64,000 bases of DNA from Trileptium ribeirensis (Eukaryota > Nematoda > Enoplea > Enoplida > Thoracostomopsidae). The stretch is taken from the NCBI GenBank assembly GCA_030248225.1, contig JASANE010010113.1, forward strand, positions 62,001-126,000, read 5' to 3'. Below the pieces are notes generated by a model. It searched no databases. It worked only from the letters and a program-made list of their open reading frames with translations, and was not told where the DNA came from. Shown one piece after another: positions 12,361-25,036 of this stretch. The stretch's first letter is position 1; each line of letters opens with the position of its first letter. A program made the translations under genes and the position numbers.

Positions 12361-14329
12361 TTTGTATGGTGAGTTTGACATCAATTGTCTAAAACGTGAT
12401 ACTTATTATAATTAAATATTTAGTTGAAATACATGTATACACAAATAAGATGCTAAATACTTTGCCTATCGCTCCACTCATTTTTTGTAGTTTATTACGT
12501 TTACTAGTTTAGTTTAACTACCCTTCTAATGATAATTGTGTTTTTAAACTCTTAAGTTAAGTCATAAAAATCCAGATCTCAGCTTTGAATGCTAACAAAA
12601 TAACGTAGAATCCTTTTGAATCCGGCCGTTAAACCCAAGTCAACACAATAATATACCAACAACAGTAGATTTAGGGACAAAAACACAAATAATTTCACTT
12701 TTGATAATAAAACGCTTGTATGCTATTAAAAATTCATGAGGGCGAGATTTCGCATGATGATAGCAACAATTATTATAGCAATTCATGCATGATTGAAAAG
12801 CGTTACGTTATTTGGTTAGAAAAAAGCAAGTTGAGGTAAAATAATCGTGTTAGCGCGTCACATCTAATTGCGTAAAACTCTTAGGAATATCTTAAGCTTT
12901 TATAAGTATCACATCACAAATCTGATTAAAGTTCGTGACCAGAATATGGAGAATAAGCTATAATGTTTCATCGGTATACGATCAATATTTATAAGAAAGT
13001 TAAGTTGAAATTTAAGTTTTCTTAAGCATGAATATGCTTGGTTGTTCGCGACATGATTTATAGCTGACAAAATCGAGTCTTCAAGACAATTTTCAATTGC
13101 CAATAATATCGATACGCTTTTTACTCTTGCACTTTATGACAGAAATTAAACGTTAGCTGAATTCGAAGTATTTGATGTTTGAAACCAATTTGTATGTACA
13201 GATTCACAGCTAAGATATTCGCAGTTTTGCTACAGCCTCAGTTTAATAGTTTTATTTAACTGCAACTGGTAGAACGTTTATATGGCCGTCGAATCCTTCT
13301 ACGCGGTGATGAAACCGCGACCAAAACTGAAAAAGTGCACTAATAAATATGACGAAAGTCAAAGACCACATAAAATTATAATGAAATCCTGTAAGAATAC
13401 ATATATAAATTCGTTGGTTGGCGTGGTTGCTATTATCTCATTGACTGTTGTATGTACAAGTCGATAGTATTCTCACGATTATTCAGCAAATTGCTAGAAC
13501 GACAATACTTTGCTATTGAGTTTTGCATTTTTCCCGATTGCCAGATATCCAGTGCCCGAGCAGTATGCCCGTGCTTCGTTATTAGCTTCTCAGATGCTTT
13601 TTTGTTTACATTTGTTACGTTCATTTTCAACAGTAGTTACAAATTTGTCAACAAAAGCGCTTCTGCATATAATTATCTGATATAAAATAAACTCATTCAC
13701 TGCTATAATAGGTACAACAAAAAATGTGATGGTTTTATGGCATTGCTATGACTATGCCCAAGTAGCTTTGTGTATGCTACAGAAATTTATCGAAGTCCTC
13801 TCAGTAAATTATGGTACAAAAATTTTATTCTGTACCTCAAAAATTGACAAAAGTACTAGCTACGTATGCGTGCTGTCAGGAATAAGAGGGTTGTTCTGCA
13901 CCTGTAACTGGCAGTACTCAAATGAAAATGTCGCTACATTATCGCAAGAGCACAGTTTAATCACTATGGCTAAGTTTTGTTCACACGAGTTACCATTTGC
14001 TTGACTGTTTAGCAAATAACGGCTAACACTTAGTTTTAGACAATATTGAATAAGAAATAACATGACACAGAGATGAATATAGCAATTTTAATCTCATACA
14101 AATACACGTTTGTTTAATTTATCACCGTTGGGTTTACACAGCAAGTGTTTATAATGCAATATAACAGAGAAAAGCTGACATTTTTAAAGATCACACAATA
14201 CTGAATAATGTTGAATGAGCTAAATTTAGGTCAAAAATGCCGGTAGCGATTCTGTATCTATACATATATATGTTAGCTAATCTATCGCCATTCGGTTCAC
14301 TCACACTCAAAATTTAATTATAGCCTGAA
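12361..14329. other. intronic sequence, no other feature seen
   Basis: Part of the first intron of the sphingomyelin synthase gene. Open frames of 60-92 codons on both strands overlap one another and show no splice-bounded exon or known motif. Confidence 0.5.
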
Positions 14330-14670
14330 CATTTAGCAATATTAAGGCACTTTTAAGTATAACTGATACTACGCTAATTTATTATTCAACATAATTATGC
14401 TAAATGAGGACGCAAAATATTTAACTAAATCAAACTTAAATTTTAAGAGAATTATGCTTAAAAACTTAATTTTAGCATAATTTTGATAAATATGAAGTAT
14501 CTTCTATAGCTTTATTTTTGATACTTAAGTTATTTAGCATAATTTTGCTTAAATCTTTAGTTAGCACTAAAACATTATATTAAGTACCAAATTTTGCTAA
14601 AACCATACAATAAGCATAATTGTGGTCAAAATTAAGCATAATTACATTATACCTATAAGGCAATGCTAAA
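14330..14670. repeat. TTAGCATAATT-type simple repeat
   Basis: The word TTAGCATAATTTTG and its inverted or shifted forms (AATTATGCTAAAT, AAGCATAATTG) recur about ten times in 330 bp, mixed with TTAAG-rich spacers. The block has dyad character and no coding potential. Confidence 0.55.
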
Positions 14671-15610
14671 TTATTAACCATAGGCATCTCTGCAGTAAGA
14701 ATTAAAACTATTCAATTACAGGAAAAAACTGACTGCTTATAACTTTAACGTTCAAATAATATTGAATCGACGTTGTATGCGCTAAATTTAGGCCAGAAAT
14801 AACCTTTTCAATTTTATACTCAGACAATATAATATCGTTATACAGTTGTTATAATATATATAGGCTCAATATATGTCAAGTTGCTCTTGTCTGAAAGTGC
14901 AACTGAATATACGTACATCCTTTGTTCGAAACAAGTATCTCTTTCGGAGAAGTATATCACAACAATATAAAGATTAAGGCAAGAATTAGCCACTCTGTTA
15001 TCGACTATAACGCTTTAATAAACGCATGTAAAACCCGTCTGCTTTGTTTAAATGCAGCATCGAGAAGGGCCGTTAGTTCTCCCTCAACCGCAAACAAACG
15101 GAAAACCAAAGACATCCAACTGAAGATTTCAAGGATCGCTGGAAGTCATAATATCAACTATAAACGTAAATGATACAGAAAATTTCAAAAAATTTTCTCT
15201 ACAAACGTAAAATTTTATATATCATTCCAGCCGCATTGCCGAGCTGAGTCGAATGGGGTTTAATCAGCTGAATTGGTTCACGGCTTAGAAAATATGTTGG
15301 TTTTAACAGGATTTGAACTCAGCTCGCCATTTGGAACGCCAACACGATTTGAAACCGAAAATCTAAAAAAATGCCATTTATGTGGCCGAAATGTACATTT
15401 CTGAACCGGATCGTAGAGTTAGTCAGTTGGCACCAAAACTATCGTATCTTCAAAATTATCCAATGTCGGTCTGGGGAAGGGGGGCGAAATGAAAAGATCA
15501 TTAGTTTGCTGAATTTCGACATATAATGAGAATTAACAGCACTTTCCGGAAATAGGACTTTAAGTGATAAATCGTTCACCTTAACTATTGACATTTAATA
15601 AAAAACTTAC

Positions 15611-15865
15611 CGAAAAGAACAGATCAGGCAACGGTTTTGCACCGGTCGGCACACGCTCGTGTATCCAAGCAAGTGCAACATCGTTAGCTATCCATGCGAA
15701 TGCCAGCAATCCCAATGCGACAAATGTTCGTTTGCGATCAGTTGGTAATTTTGGTAGTAAATAATTACTATTGGTATCGTATGGTGTTTTAGTGCTACTA
15801 AATCCATTGCCAATCAGCAATGATACGTCACCGTTTGCGACACGACCATTCGCAGTTGTACTCAT
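15611..15865 (-). CDS. SGMS: sphingomyelin synthase family enzyme, exon 1 (N-terminus)
   Basis: First coding exon, 85 codons, starting at an ATG and ending at TCG|GTAAGT. The first ~45 residues are polar and probably cytosolic. Residues ~47-68 form the first membrane span. Then comes IHERVP followed by KPLPDLFF, which is the conserved luminal motif of sphingomyelin synthases (HERVP...PLPD.FF). No SAM domain precedes the spans, so the protein resembles SGMS1/2-like short forms rather than SAMD8. The start is chosen because it is the only upstream ATG giving a continuous frame into the conserved motif. The 5'UTR and promoter cannot be delimited. Confidence 0.92.
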
Positions 15866-16851
15866 ATTAAACTGTGGTCAATAGTTTGGATAATCAATAT
15901 TTTATCAACAAAATATTTTGTGTTATATATTATATATTTGTTATGTATATATAATAGAATAGAATTATATTTTATTTATAACAATAAATGTATATTTTAA
16001 AATCTTTATGAATCACTATAATATTATATTTAAATTAAAAGCTCGTGCGTTGTATTAAATGTTTACATTATATAGAAATTTTATGTTCAAATGATCTGCT
16101 AAACAAAACATCTAAAATAGATAATATCCTAAATGAAGGTGATTCAATAGATCAATAAAAATCAAAATCGATCTACGCTTATTGCCACATCGCAACTTGG
16201 TATTCATGCAATAATTTTGGCCCGCGGCGAGCCAAACTCGGTTCTGAACGGGCTGTGCAGGACCGGACCGAAAAACCTTTTCGGTTTGTTCTAGAATGTA
16301 TATATATTAGAATTTGTTTAATCTTATCAAGCTCAGACTTTGCTACGCAATACGAGCCTAGCCACTACAATAGTATATACATGTCGTTCGGAATATGAAT
16401 TGGAGCTAAGTTTACGTTACAGCTGGTTCATTCGAAAACATTCCATAAAGTATACGGAAATATCCGACGAGTCGGTTGGATCTCTACTAAGACCTGACCA
16501 GTCGCTCCTTTTTCTGTATGGGGAACGTGTGGCCGGTACCCCTTTGTTCGCTGTATGGGGCGCGTTTTTTGCACTGTAGGTAGAAGCGAAGTTTTTCAAT
16601 TTGAGACAGCCGCTGGTGTGATTTGTTTGTTGTCGGTCCGGCTGTGAGTGTTCTCACGCTGAACACGCAGAAGGCGCAAAATTATTTAAGGGCAGCCAGT
16701 GAAACACTTTAGGAAAATATTTGGGGACGGCGCAAGTATACTGACCCTCTAGAATTTTCATTCCGCTGCCGCCCCCTTGTATCGATGGCCCCTGGCTCTG
16801 ATCATAGTTTAGTTGCCGATAACACAAAACCAGAATCGTACAAGGTGACGC
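15866..16851. other. upstream region of the sphingomyelin synthase gene
   Basis: Contains a very AT-rich tract (15890-16150) just upstream of the start codon, then GC-richer sequence with GGCCCG and ACCGGACCG words at 16215-16280 that may be a decayed transposon end. No TATA box or other promoter element can be assigned with confidence. Confidence 0.4.
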
Positions 16852-17201
16852 CAGGGGTACAGGTGAGAACAGGCTGAAATTTTTGGGTCCGGCCTGGCCC
16901 GTTCGCATCGAGTTTAGGTGAGCTCAGTATAAAAGATACAAACGATGTAAGGATAAAACGCATATATGAATTGTGCTCGACAAGAAATTTTTAAAACTAA
17001 CCCAAGATTATTGAACCGTGCACCAATCATTTGGTCTTAGCCTGCGGTAAGAACGCACCGAAAATTTTAGGCCCAAGTTGACCCGCCGAAATTCCAGGTC
17101 GGTCCGAACCGAATCCACGATATTTCGGCCCGGCCCGGCCATTTCATAATCAGGTGTCGGCCCGCCCGGCCAGCGGGCTGAAATTCTCGCCTCTAGCCAG
17201 G
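16852..17201. mobile_element. GC-rich non-autonomous DNA element
   Basis: The left end has GGTGAGAACAGGCTGAAATT; the right end has CGGGCTGAAATTCTCGCCTC, whose reverse complement gives GAGGCGAGAATTTCAGCCCG. The ends are thus imperfect inverted repeats sharing a GAGAA core, comparable to the TAGGGGTGAGAA ends at 6969. GGCCCGGCC words lie next to each end. No open frame. The exact boundaries are approximate. Confidence 0.45.
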
Positions 17202-17315
17202 AGTAAACTTTGATGGAGGAAACAAAAAACTATCACAGGGACCGATGAAAAAACATTACAAACATATCCCATAATTGGTTTTAACCCAATTGCATTCAGT
17301 TTCAGGAGGAAGAGA

Positions 17316-18940
17316 GTGCGTGCTGGTGCGTTACACCAGATTAACAATATTATATATATAATATTTCATAGTCTTCGGACGTTAAACACACGCGTTGAAA
17401 CGTCTACGAATACACGCAATCCTCAGCCGAACAAAGCCACGTCTCATAGTCTGACCAAAGGCTACCGGCTCAGCCAGCAATTCAAACAATCCCTAACGCA
17501 ACAAGGATCGCGCTGCTTGTCAAACGCTAACAATAATGCGCTCCAAACAACCTTGATTACCGCTGAATTATGCGTCGAATCCAATGACGAAGGCGGCAAC
17601 GATTGTTTCGAAAGCGACCTATGCGGAGGATGGATTTATTTCTCCTGCATCGGCATCAACAAAAACGATGCTCCTTTCTCCGAAATAACGCACGTCCTTA
17701 TAGTATGTACCAAGTCTGCTGACTTCGGTCGGAATCATCGCGCACGTCTGACATCACAGTAACAAGAGCCTAGTCATAATGAAAATCCCAGAGATTCCGA
17801 ATGCCTCGGAAAAATCGAAGCTCAAATTTCATCTATATCAACAGCCATAGACAAACTGGCAACAACAGCTACCGAATCATCCGCCTCTATTGACAGCCTA
17901 AAACAATCTGCTCAAATTGCAGCATCAAATAATAACCCCGGAGGATCCAACAATGAGTTCGCCGCAACAGACGTGCAGAATAGCTGGGCACATATTGCAT
18001 AAAAACGTAGGACCTTCTGGTCGTGTTATATACTCCCCATCAACGCTGGATGACGAAGATGCCCGCAGACGAAGATATTTAATAATCAAGGACTGCCTGA
18101 AAAAGGACAAGATTTGATGGATGCTAGCAATGTTTGCAAAAAAATTGGATGCGTCAATTTAGATCCAATAAGTATTCCGAATGGGTGTTTATGATCAACC
18201 AGGCAGCCAAACTAGAAATCGAGGTCCTCGACTGTTAATGCGTGGCCAAACTTAAGGTGACCCCGCCAGCCATCTTATTCTGTCATTACCGATATCGAGT
18301 CGCAAACCCTTGTAATGGAAAACAGGCTTAATTTCATTCTGTTTTTCGCTAACCGAAAATTTGCAAAATCAAATTCAAGTGCCAGAAATTACACCTTGTG
18401 TTCGAACAGAGTTTCGGCGATTTCAGTTTGCAGAAATTCTGCTCCCTAATTATTTGAATTATATAGTGTTCGCGAACGAATTTAATGCAAAAGTGACATC
18501 ACAATCAAATCGACCAATTTTCGTTCTCAAAAATTTGGGTAACTTTACTTAAATTTTCGTGAACACAAAATAGTTAGATTTCAATCGCGAGCGATGTGTT
18601 CGCGAACAGATTTACGCCGAATTTCAACTGATCAAAAAGTGTTCCGTAACAAATTTTATCCAAAATACAGAATAGTGTGGTTGGCGGGATCACCTTAAGT
18701 TTACTCGCGCATAAAGGTGCGGCTCTCATCATCTGGTGTTGCCCGGTCACTTCTTCAGAACGCACGAAAACCGAAATCGATAACAGGCATGTAACATATA
18801 TTCATGCGCCGATCTATGTCAGATACCGAGATACACAAAACAGAACACGTTATGCAGTTGTGAAAGAAAAGTTAGTCGCGTTCAAAAACTGCGTACGAAA
18901 TGAAGCAGTCAGCCTTACCGGGGCAGGCATGCCTCGTTAG
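17316..18940 (+). pseudogene. CR1-like LINE ORF1 remnant (PHD-like zinc finger)
   Basis: The first part (to 17762) encodes AELCVESNDEGGNDCFESDL and then LCGGWIYFSC and VCTKS. This parallels the Cys-rich segment CIECQNDGGGKCFECGLCGA of the second LINE and looks like a PHD finger that has lost several ligands. Further on, after a stop and frame changes, serine/threonine-rich sequence (ISTAIDKLATTATESSASID) corresponds to the coiled-coil region. The end, RYAVVKEKLVAFKN, matches RYAVVNEELVVLKN of LINE copy 2. The frame is split by a nested inverted-repeat element at 18248-18702. Non-functional. Confidence 0.65.
18248..18702. mobile_element. MITE nested in the LINE ORF1
   Basis: Long terminal inverted repeats of about 35 bp: the left begins AAACTTAAGGTGACCCCGCC, and the right is the reverse complement with a few mismatches (GGCGGGATCACCTTAAGTTT). 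The 455-bp element interrupts the LINE exactly where the copy-2 ORF1 reads ..STVAKS... The interior carries repeated TTCGCGAACGAATT and GTTCGCGAACAGATTT words and no open frame longer than about 63 codons. A partial relative of its right end is found at 53120-53190. Confidence 0.75.
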
Positions 18941-19014
18941 CTTATGAATTTGTACAAACTGATGGAAAACTATCGCGGCAGGTATACTTCGAAGCGGGGT
19001 AGAAACATGCCAAC

Positions 19015-22000
19015 TCAAAACTATGCCAAATGTAAATATTTTAACACGCGAAGTCTCTGCAAGAAATTAACGGAGCTGGACACTTTACTTGAATCAGAAT
19101 GTTTTACAATAATCTGTATCTGAGACATGGTTACACGAAAATGTACCAGATGGAATATTATGTAATTCAACACATGTGGTATGTAGAAGGTATAGGTCAT
19201 CGCGAGGAGGAGGAATCACCGTCTTTCTATCAGAACAGTTAAATTTTAGCCAGGTGTTAAACTACAACACTAAATTTAATAGAGTGGAAGTAGCTGTCGT
19301 TGATGTTTTATGTTCAACTAAGATACGATTAGCGTGCGTCTATCGACCGCCGGACTCCTCACATGAGCAAAACGACTTGAATATGCAACTTTGTATCACA
19401 CATATCTGATGTGCCATGGCCAGTGATAATTACAGGAGACTTCAATCTATCCCTTATTGATTGGGACAAAAATATAATCCCCAGACAATCCATGGACAGT
19501 TTTATGAAACAATACAAAAGTGTAGCCTGCAACAATTAATAACGTTCCCAACTCGAGGAACCAGAACACTCGACCTACTTTTTACGAATTCTCCAGAACT
19601 AGTGGCATGCGTCGTTGAACAATCGGAATTTGTTGGCAACTCGAACCATTTTTCGACTAATTTTACAATTTCAACAATGGCGATTTTGCAGGTCTCAAGC
19701 ATTTTCTATCAGCCATTAATTAGTATATTCTATTGTTTTCACTTTATTATATCAACGATAAATGGCTGGCCTTTTATGGTATATGCATGTGAGTTATTTA
19801 TACCAAAGAAAGTGGTGAGATTATCACGCTCATGGAAAACTTACCCGAATTTCCTTAAAAAGCTTCTTCGTGAGAAGCAAATACAGTGGAAAATGGATAA
19901 ACATACGGGCATTTTTTCAGAATATAATAATGTAGCTAGGAAATGTTACGTGGCCGTTAAGAAATTAAAACAAAACAGGAAAACGTATATTAGAATCAAG
20001 CAACAAAATGTTACTCTATAGCTATGTAAAAAATAAGTGTTCTACTATGAGTAACATCGGTGCGCTCAGAGCATCAGATGGTGAAATCGTCTCAGATGAC
20101 GCGAGAAAATCCGAAATTTTATTTGCAAGGATATACACACGCTGCAACAATATAATCCCAGCGTCCAATTCAAATACAACAGGTATAAGTCTCTCTTAAA
20201 TACCATTCACACCGTATGAGGTACAGCTGGCGTTAGCGCCGCTAGGTCCAAAGAGAAGCCATTCTCCAGACACTTTCACACATTTTTTCTGCGTGAACTT
20301 AGGGATGCAATTAGCATTCAAATTTCCCACATTTTCGAACAATCTTCTATTACTGGCACTCTGCCCGATACCTGGCGTTGCGCAGACGTTATCGGTATTT
20401 GCAAAAAAGAGGACCATTGCGACCCACTGAACTACCGCCCTGTGTATCTTGTATCCAGTTGATGCAAAATTATGGAGCGCATAATTAACAAACACCTGTT
20501 GAACTATGCTCGGACTGGAAACATCCTTTCCGGACATCAGCACGGGTTTGTTGCTACAAGATCTACAACCATTCAGCTAATAGAATGTATACATGATTGG
20601 GCAAGCGATGTGTATAACGGCCTTTCAGTGGATGTCGCTTATATCGATTTTGCGAAGCCGTTCGACACAGTTTCTTACTCAAAGTTGATATACAAAATAT
20701 CATGTCTTGGGTTTTCCGGACCCTAATTAAAATGGATTAAAAGCTTTCTATCGGACCGAAAGTTCCGATTTAAATGAAAGGATTCTCATTCTAGTTATTA
20801 TCCCGTACTCTCGGGTATACCACAAAGAAGTATTCTTGGTCCCACGTTGTTTCTCTTATATATTGTTGACTTAATAAATTGTATAAAATCATGTCGTTCT
20901 GTTAAAGTTAAATTATTTGCCGATGATGTGAAACTGTATGTAACGTTACCAACAAAAAGCAACGACACAGGAAAATTTCTGCTGCAGACCGCGCTAGCCA
21001 TTTCAGAATGGGCTAACAGATGGCAGCTTACAATCTCTACCCCAAAATGTCAAATACTGCATATTGGTAAGAAAAATCCTTGTTTCACGTATACGTTGTA
21101 TGGAAATTCAATGCCAGACACTGAGTCCTGCCTGGACTTGGGCATTACGATCATTAAGACTTTAAATTTACAACGTACTGCAGAAAAATAACAAGCAAAT
21201 GTTACTGCATTGCCAACATGGTGTTTCGCTGCTTTCCCTGTTGCAACATTGAAACACTACAGTTCACTTACATAACCTATGTCCGACCAATCCTGGAATG
21301 TGCATCTTCTGTGTGGTCCCCAGTTCATATTGGTGATATAGACACAGTTGAGCAAGTTCAACGCTACTTTACAAACGTATATTCGCTCGCAAAGGCCCCC
21401 AATATGCGCCGTACAACGAGCAGTTACAGTTTTTAAAACTGGAGCCACTGGAACTAAGAAGGTTACACTTCGATATCGTCACTGTTTTTGTTATGGATTT
21501 GCTTCGCCAGAACATTTTGGAATTACATTTGATCCTGTTCTGGAAGCTCCTATGATGTACGAGGACATCCTCGCACGTGGAGTGACGGCATCTCGATCCT
21601 TCTAGAGTGTTCTACGAATTTCGAAGACTGATGTCATGATTATTCTTGAAGATTCTTTGATTATATTTAAAGACGGTTGCTTACCACAACTTGAGTTACT
21701 GTTTAGTTACTGCTGAAGTACTGTTTCATTACTGTTCAGTTTACTGTTTCTTATTGTCTCGACTCAACGTTAATTTTACTGTCTTGTTTACTACGTTTTG
21801 TTCACTTACTTCTGTTGGCTTTCACTATACGTTTGCTTTCTACAACTCAACGTGGATCTACGCCTCTGAGAATACAACAGTAGAAACTACTACGCTGTAT
21901 TGATACAGCTAGGACGCGTGGCCACGTGCTGAAGCTACGCAAGCGTAAAGTCAAAACAAACGTTTTGAGCCACATCTTTCCTAGTTGTATTATAAATATA

Positions 22001-22129
22001 TGGAACAACTTACCCACACAAGTTGACAATAAAAACTTCGTTACAGCTTTAAACTCGAAAACTTTTATATCACTGCTCGCTCAAGCTGACCTCCAACAAT
22101 ATTTGAAATACGAAAAAAATATATAGCAA
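19015..22129 (+). pseudogene. CR1-like LINE ORF2 remnant (endonuclease + reverse transcriptase)
   Basis: An endonuclease of the exonuclease/endonuclease/phosphatase fold is recognisable by ACVYRPPDSS and later LITFPTRGTRTLDLLFTNSP. The reverse transcriptase follows, with HGFVATRSTTIQLIECIHDW, VAYIDFAKPFDTVSYSKLIY and the catalytic FADDVKLYV. The C-terminal CR1 region contains WNNLPTQV and FISLLAQADLQQYLKYEKN. The frame changes repeatedly (near 19420, 20000, 20430, 20760, 21200, 21600 and others) and contains in-frame stops. The catalytic FADD is intact, but the protein as a whole cannot be made. Confidence 0.85.
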
Positions 22130-22528
22130 ATGCAAACGAAGGTACTACCCCAACAGAGTATCACAGGTATACTTCTTGATTTATATTCTATTAAATAACT
22201 GATAAACATATGCATGACACCCAAACAAGCTCAAAAAAGTCGCGTGTTTTTTGTAACATCACAAACTACTATAGGCAGATGTAAGAGGCAAGGTTTCCCT
22301 CGCCCTTCTGCCATAATAATTATTCATTTCCTTCTTTAAAATTTATCATACCATAAAAATATATGGCAGCGCTCTGCGAATGCTAGTAGGCATGCTGTGC
22401 GGACGACGTTTAATGATTACTCATTCTTTAGTCATATGAACGTGTTTCAGAAGCAGAACACTGCAGTAAATGTAAAGTTTCGTATGTACCATAGGAACTG
22501 AATAAAATTTGTATTGTATTGTATATCC

Positions 22529-23722
22529 AAAAAGCTACCTGCCTGCATTAATAATATTGCCAACACATGTTTGAAACTGCCTGCTATAACAATGCATTCA
22601 TTTAATGGATGAAACTGTTATATATTTTTACATTTGCTAGAAAATCTAGATTTTTATACAATCCACTGCTGTGCCCTGGCATGGGTAAAAATACCTACGA
22701 GCCAACAACGTAGGTGCTCAAATTTGAAACAGTGGTTACTTGGTTGGGGGATAGATAGAGTAAGAACAAACTGCAATTCTTTCATATTCGAACGTAACGC
22801 ATCAAGTTAATACCTGACAAAGCATCTATATTGTCCAAACACCAGGGGCAAAAAAGTCGAAAAACATTTGTCCACAACTCACTGCATGGAGTATGGATCC
22901 AAACCTTGAATTTTTAACACAAATAAACTGGCGTCGCTTTGTCTGTATCTGAAGCATATATATTAATTATTCATAGCATATTTACTTAGTGTTATCGAAG
23001 CTACATTACGGTAACTACACGTTAATGTATTTTATGTAGTTACAGATTATTTTATTTCATCATCTTAACTCGAGAGACACAAAAAATATAAAAACATGAA
23101 CTTGTAAGGTAAACTATAGATTTATAATTTGTGGGTCTCGTGAGCTCTAAAGAAACTGTCAGGGTTCGCGGACACACACCTACTTGCGTTAGAGAGGCGT
23201 TCAATTCTCGGAAGTACCCTCATTTGGGTAACAGAAAAAAACTTGAAAAGAGTAATCATCTAATATGCCTACAGACAGGGGCGCACTACGCTATTCAGAA
23301 CTGAATGGTGTGCACGAAAAAGTGAGTGGATGCTAGGGAAAAACTGTGGGGGCCCGCCGAAATGGGGACTGCCTTGCCTGTGCCCCGCCTCCGAATAGTA
23401 TCATAAGAACAACATGGAATACCGTAGGCATCAATATCAACAGTAAAGTAAGCAAATGCAATTTTAAAAATCAAACAAAGAATCGACTGGTTGACAATAA
23501 GAAACCGAACAGAAACATATTTACCATATTCCAATTAAGACAATCCTTCCGAAAATTTTATACTTTCAAAATGTTCCATTTTTAAATACAGCCTTGGTGC
23601 CGAAAATATTCGAAAAATGCAAATTTTGTATGATCACACAACAAATATAAGCAGGCTTTATACGCGTAGTGTGTAGCCCGCGAGAGTCCTAACTTAAGCT
23701 GGAATGTGCAATTTGGCAAACA
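22529..23722. other. intergenic, no gene seen
   Basis: AT-rich sequence downstream of the LINE tail. Opposing short frames near 23295-23585 overlap and show no known motif. No RNA gene. Confidence 0.5.
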
Positions 23723-24456
23723 GCGCTAATGTGGCCCTAATACTTAAGCACCAAAGGGCTACACTCAACACAAATTTTAAAATTATATATTGTTTTATAC
23801 CCTCATAAAGTTATAATTTCAAGCATCTACGAAATTCATATAACCAGAAATGATCGAGAGGATGAGGTCCGTAACTTTTTAACGGGTCGGCAATTGTAGT
23901 CAAATTTGATATTGCTGATCTACAGCGCGCCCTATCACATTTGGCGTCAAAATCCGCATATGCCCAAACCATTTCTCTGTCTAGAGTAACACGATTTCTC
24001 CAGCTCTTAAAAATTTAATTTTACTATGCCGCGAACCTTCTAATCTCAAAACTAGTGCGATTTCGAGGCAATTACACATATTACACACGATTCACATGTA
24101 ATGAAGAAAACAAACAATTACACACATTTTCATCACATATGCAAAATTACACATAAATCATGCCATCGTAAACACATGAAATGCATGTGTGAGGTATACA
24201 AATTGCACAACACACAAATACATGATAAACAGATGCCGCAAGGCCTACATTTTCACCACGGAATCGTTCCCACAGTATTTCATAACGTATAGCGGTTATA
24301 GGCGCGAAATAAGGCAATATCAAATCAGGTAAAACAAATTCTATCATGTAAAGTGAATTTAAGGGCTTCGGCCCGTCGTGATTGGAGTTCACGACTTAAT
24401 ACGTCCCTCAGCTTCACACGAGGGAACTTGTTTTATCAAGCATTACATCGTTACAT
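23723..24456 (+). repeat. 0.74-kb direct repeat, copy A
   Basis: Aligns in the same orientation with 25037-25781. Shared blocks run from GCGCTAATGTRGCCC, through CAAATTTTAAAATT and AAAACTAGTGCGATTTCG, to CACGAGGGAACTTGTTTT and ACATCGTTACA. The middle is rich in TTACACA words. Short open frames in equivalent positions in both copies (for example one reading HFHHICKITHKSCH) are shared because the DNA is duplicated; nothing shows they are coding. Confidence 0.75.
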
Positions 24457-25036
24457 TTAAATGTAGTGCGCGTGAGTCCCAACTAAGATCGAGTATTGCA
24501 AGAATTTCAGAGAATGCAGTTTGGCAAAATCGAATCACAGTTCAAGAAATGGGTTTTAGGTTCTTATGGGTTCTGATTGAAGTTTTGATTTTACCATAAA
24601 GTTTATTACACCAACTATAGATATACACATACGTATACATAAGTAAACATTGAAACACACTTACATTAAATGTGGGTCACACAGGAAATGTAGAAAATTA
24701 CACCGATTGTATGATCACGTAAAGTTACGACTCTTGATTCACCGATTCTACGAGCAAACTGGGGCCCTAAACTCACGATGCAACTCTTTAAATAATTTTT
24801 TGAAACCCTAATTCTAGGAATCCAGTTAAACCTAGATCTCAAATCTCCGTAACCCGTTAAATTTTAATAAAGTTGCTGCAAACCGGGTTACGAATTCTTA
24901 GAAATGTTAAACTCACTCTCGAATATAAATTTTAATTTATGAATTACAGCACACTTTTCAATGAAATTCTCGGAATCCTTAACTCATAACAATTTTTCAG
25001 ACTTTACAGAAAATTCAGCCCAATACATGTACATTT
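24457..25036. other. spacer between the two 0.74-kb repeats
   Basis: Starts with GCGCGTGAGTCCCAACTAAG and GCAGTTTGGCAAA, similar to sequence just before copy A (CGCGAGAGTCCTAACTTAAG and GCAATTTGGCAAA near 23680-23720). The repeat unit may therefore be longer than the aligned core. No gene. Confidence 0.45.

Larger units (their letters stand above)
9901..15610 (-). other. intron 1 of the sphingomyelin synthase gene
   Basis: 5.7-kb phase-0 intron, GTAAGT to TTTGACAG. It is strongly AT-rich and holds several degenerate simple repeats (listed separately). Small open frames in it, such as those at 10057-10416 and 13726-14004, have no family resemblance and are treated as chance. Confidence 0.8.
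17260..22528 (+). mobile_element. CR1-like LINE retrotransposon, decayed (copy 1)
   Basis: Non-LTR element in sense orientation. The 5' region shares GGTTTTAACCCAATTGCATT and a nearby GTTACACCAGA with the second LINE at 29500. It is followed by a PHD-like ORF1 remnant, then ORF2 with endonuclease, reverse transcriptase and the C-terminal region typical of the CR1 clade. The 3' end has AATAAA at 22502 and a short TTGTA repeat tail (22510-22525) instead of poly(A), as CR1-type elements often have. Several frameshifts and stops plus a nested 455-bp element show it is dead. Confidence 0.85.

Noticed and set aside
17316..22129. Reading LINE copy 1 as a functional host gene
   Set aside because: The motifs are those of CR1 ORF1/ORF2, with many stops and frame changes.
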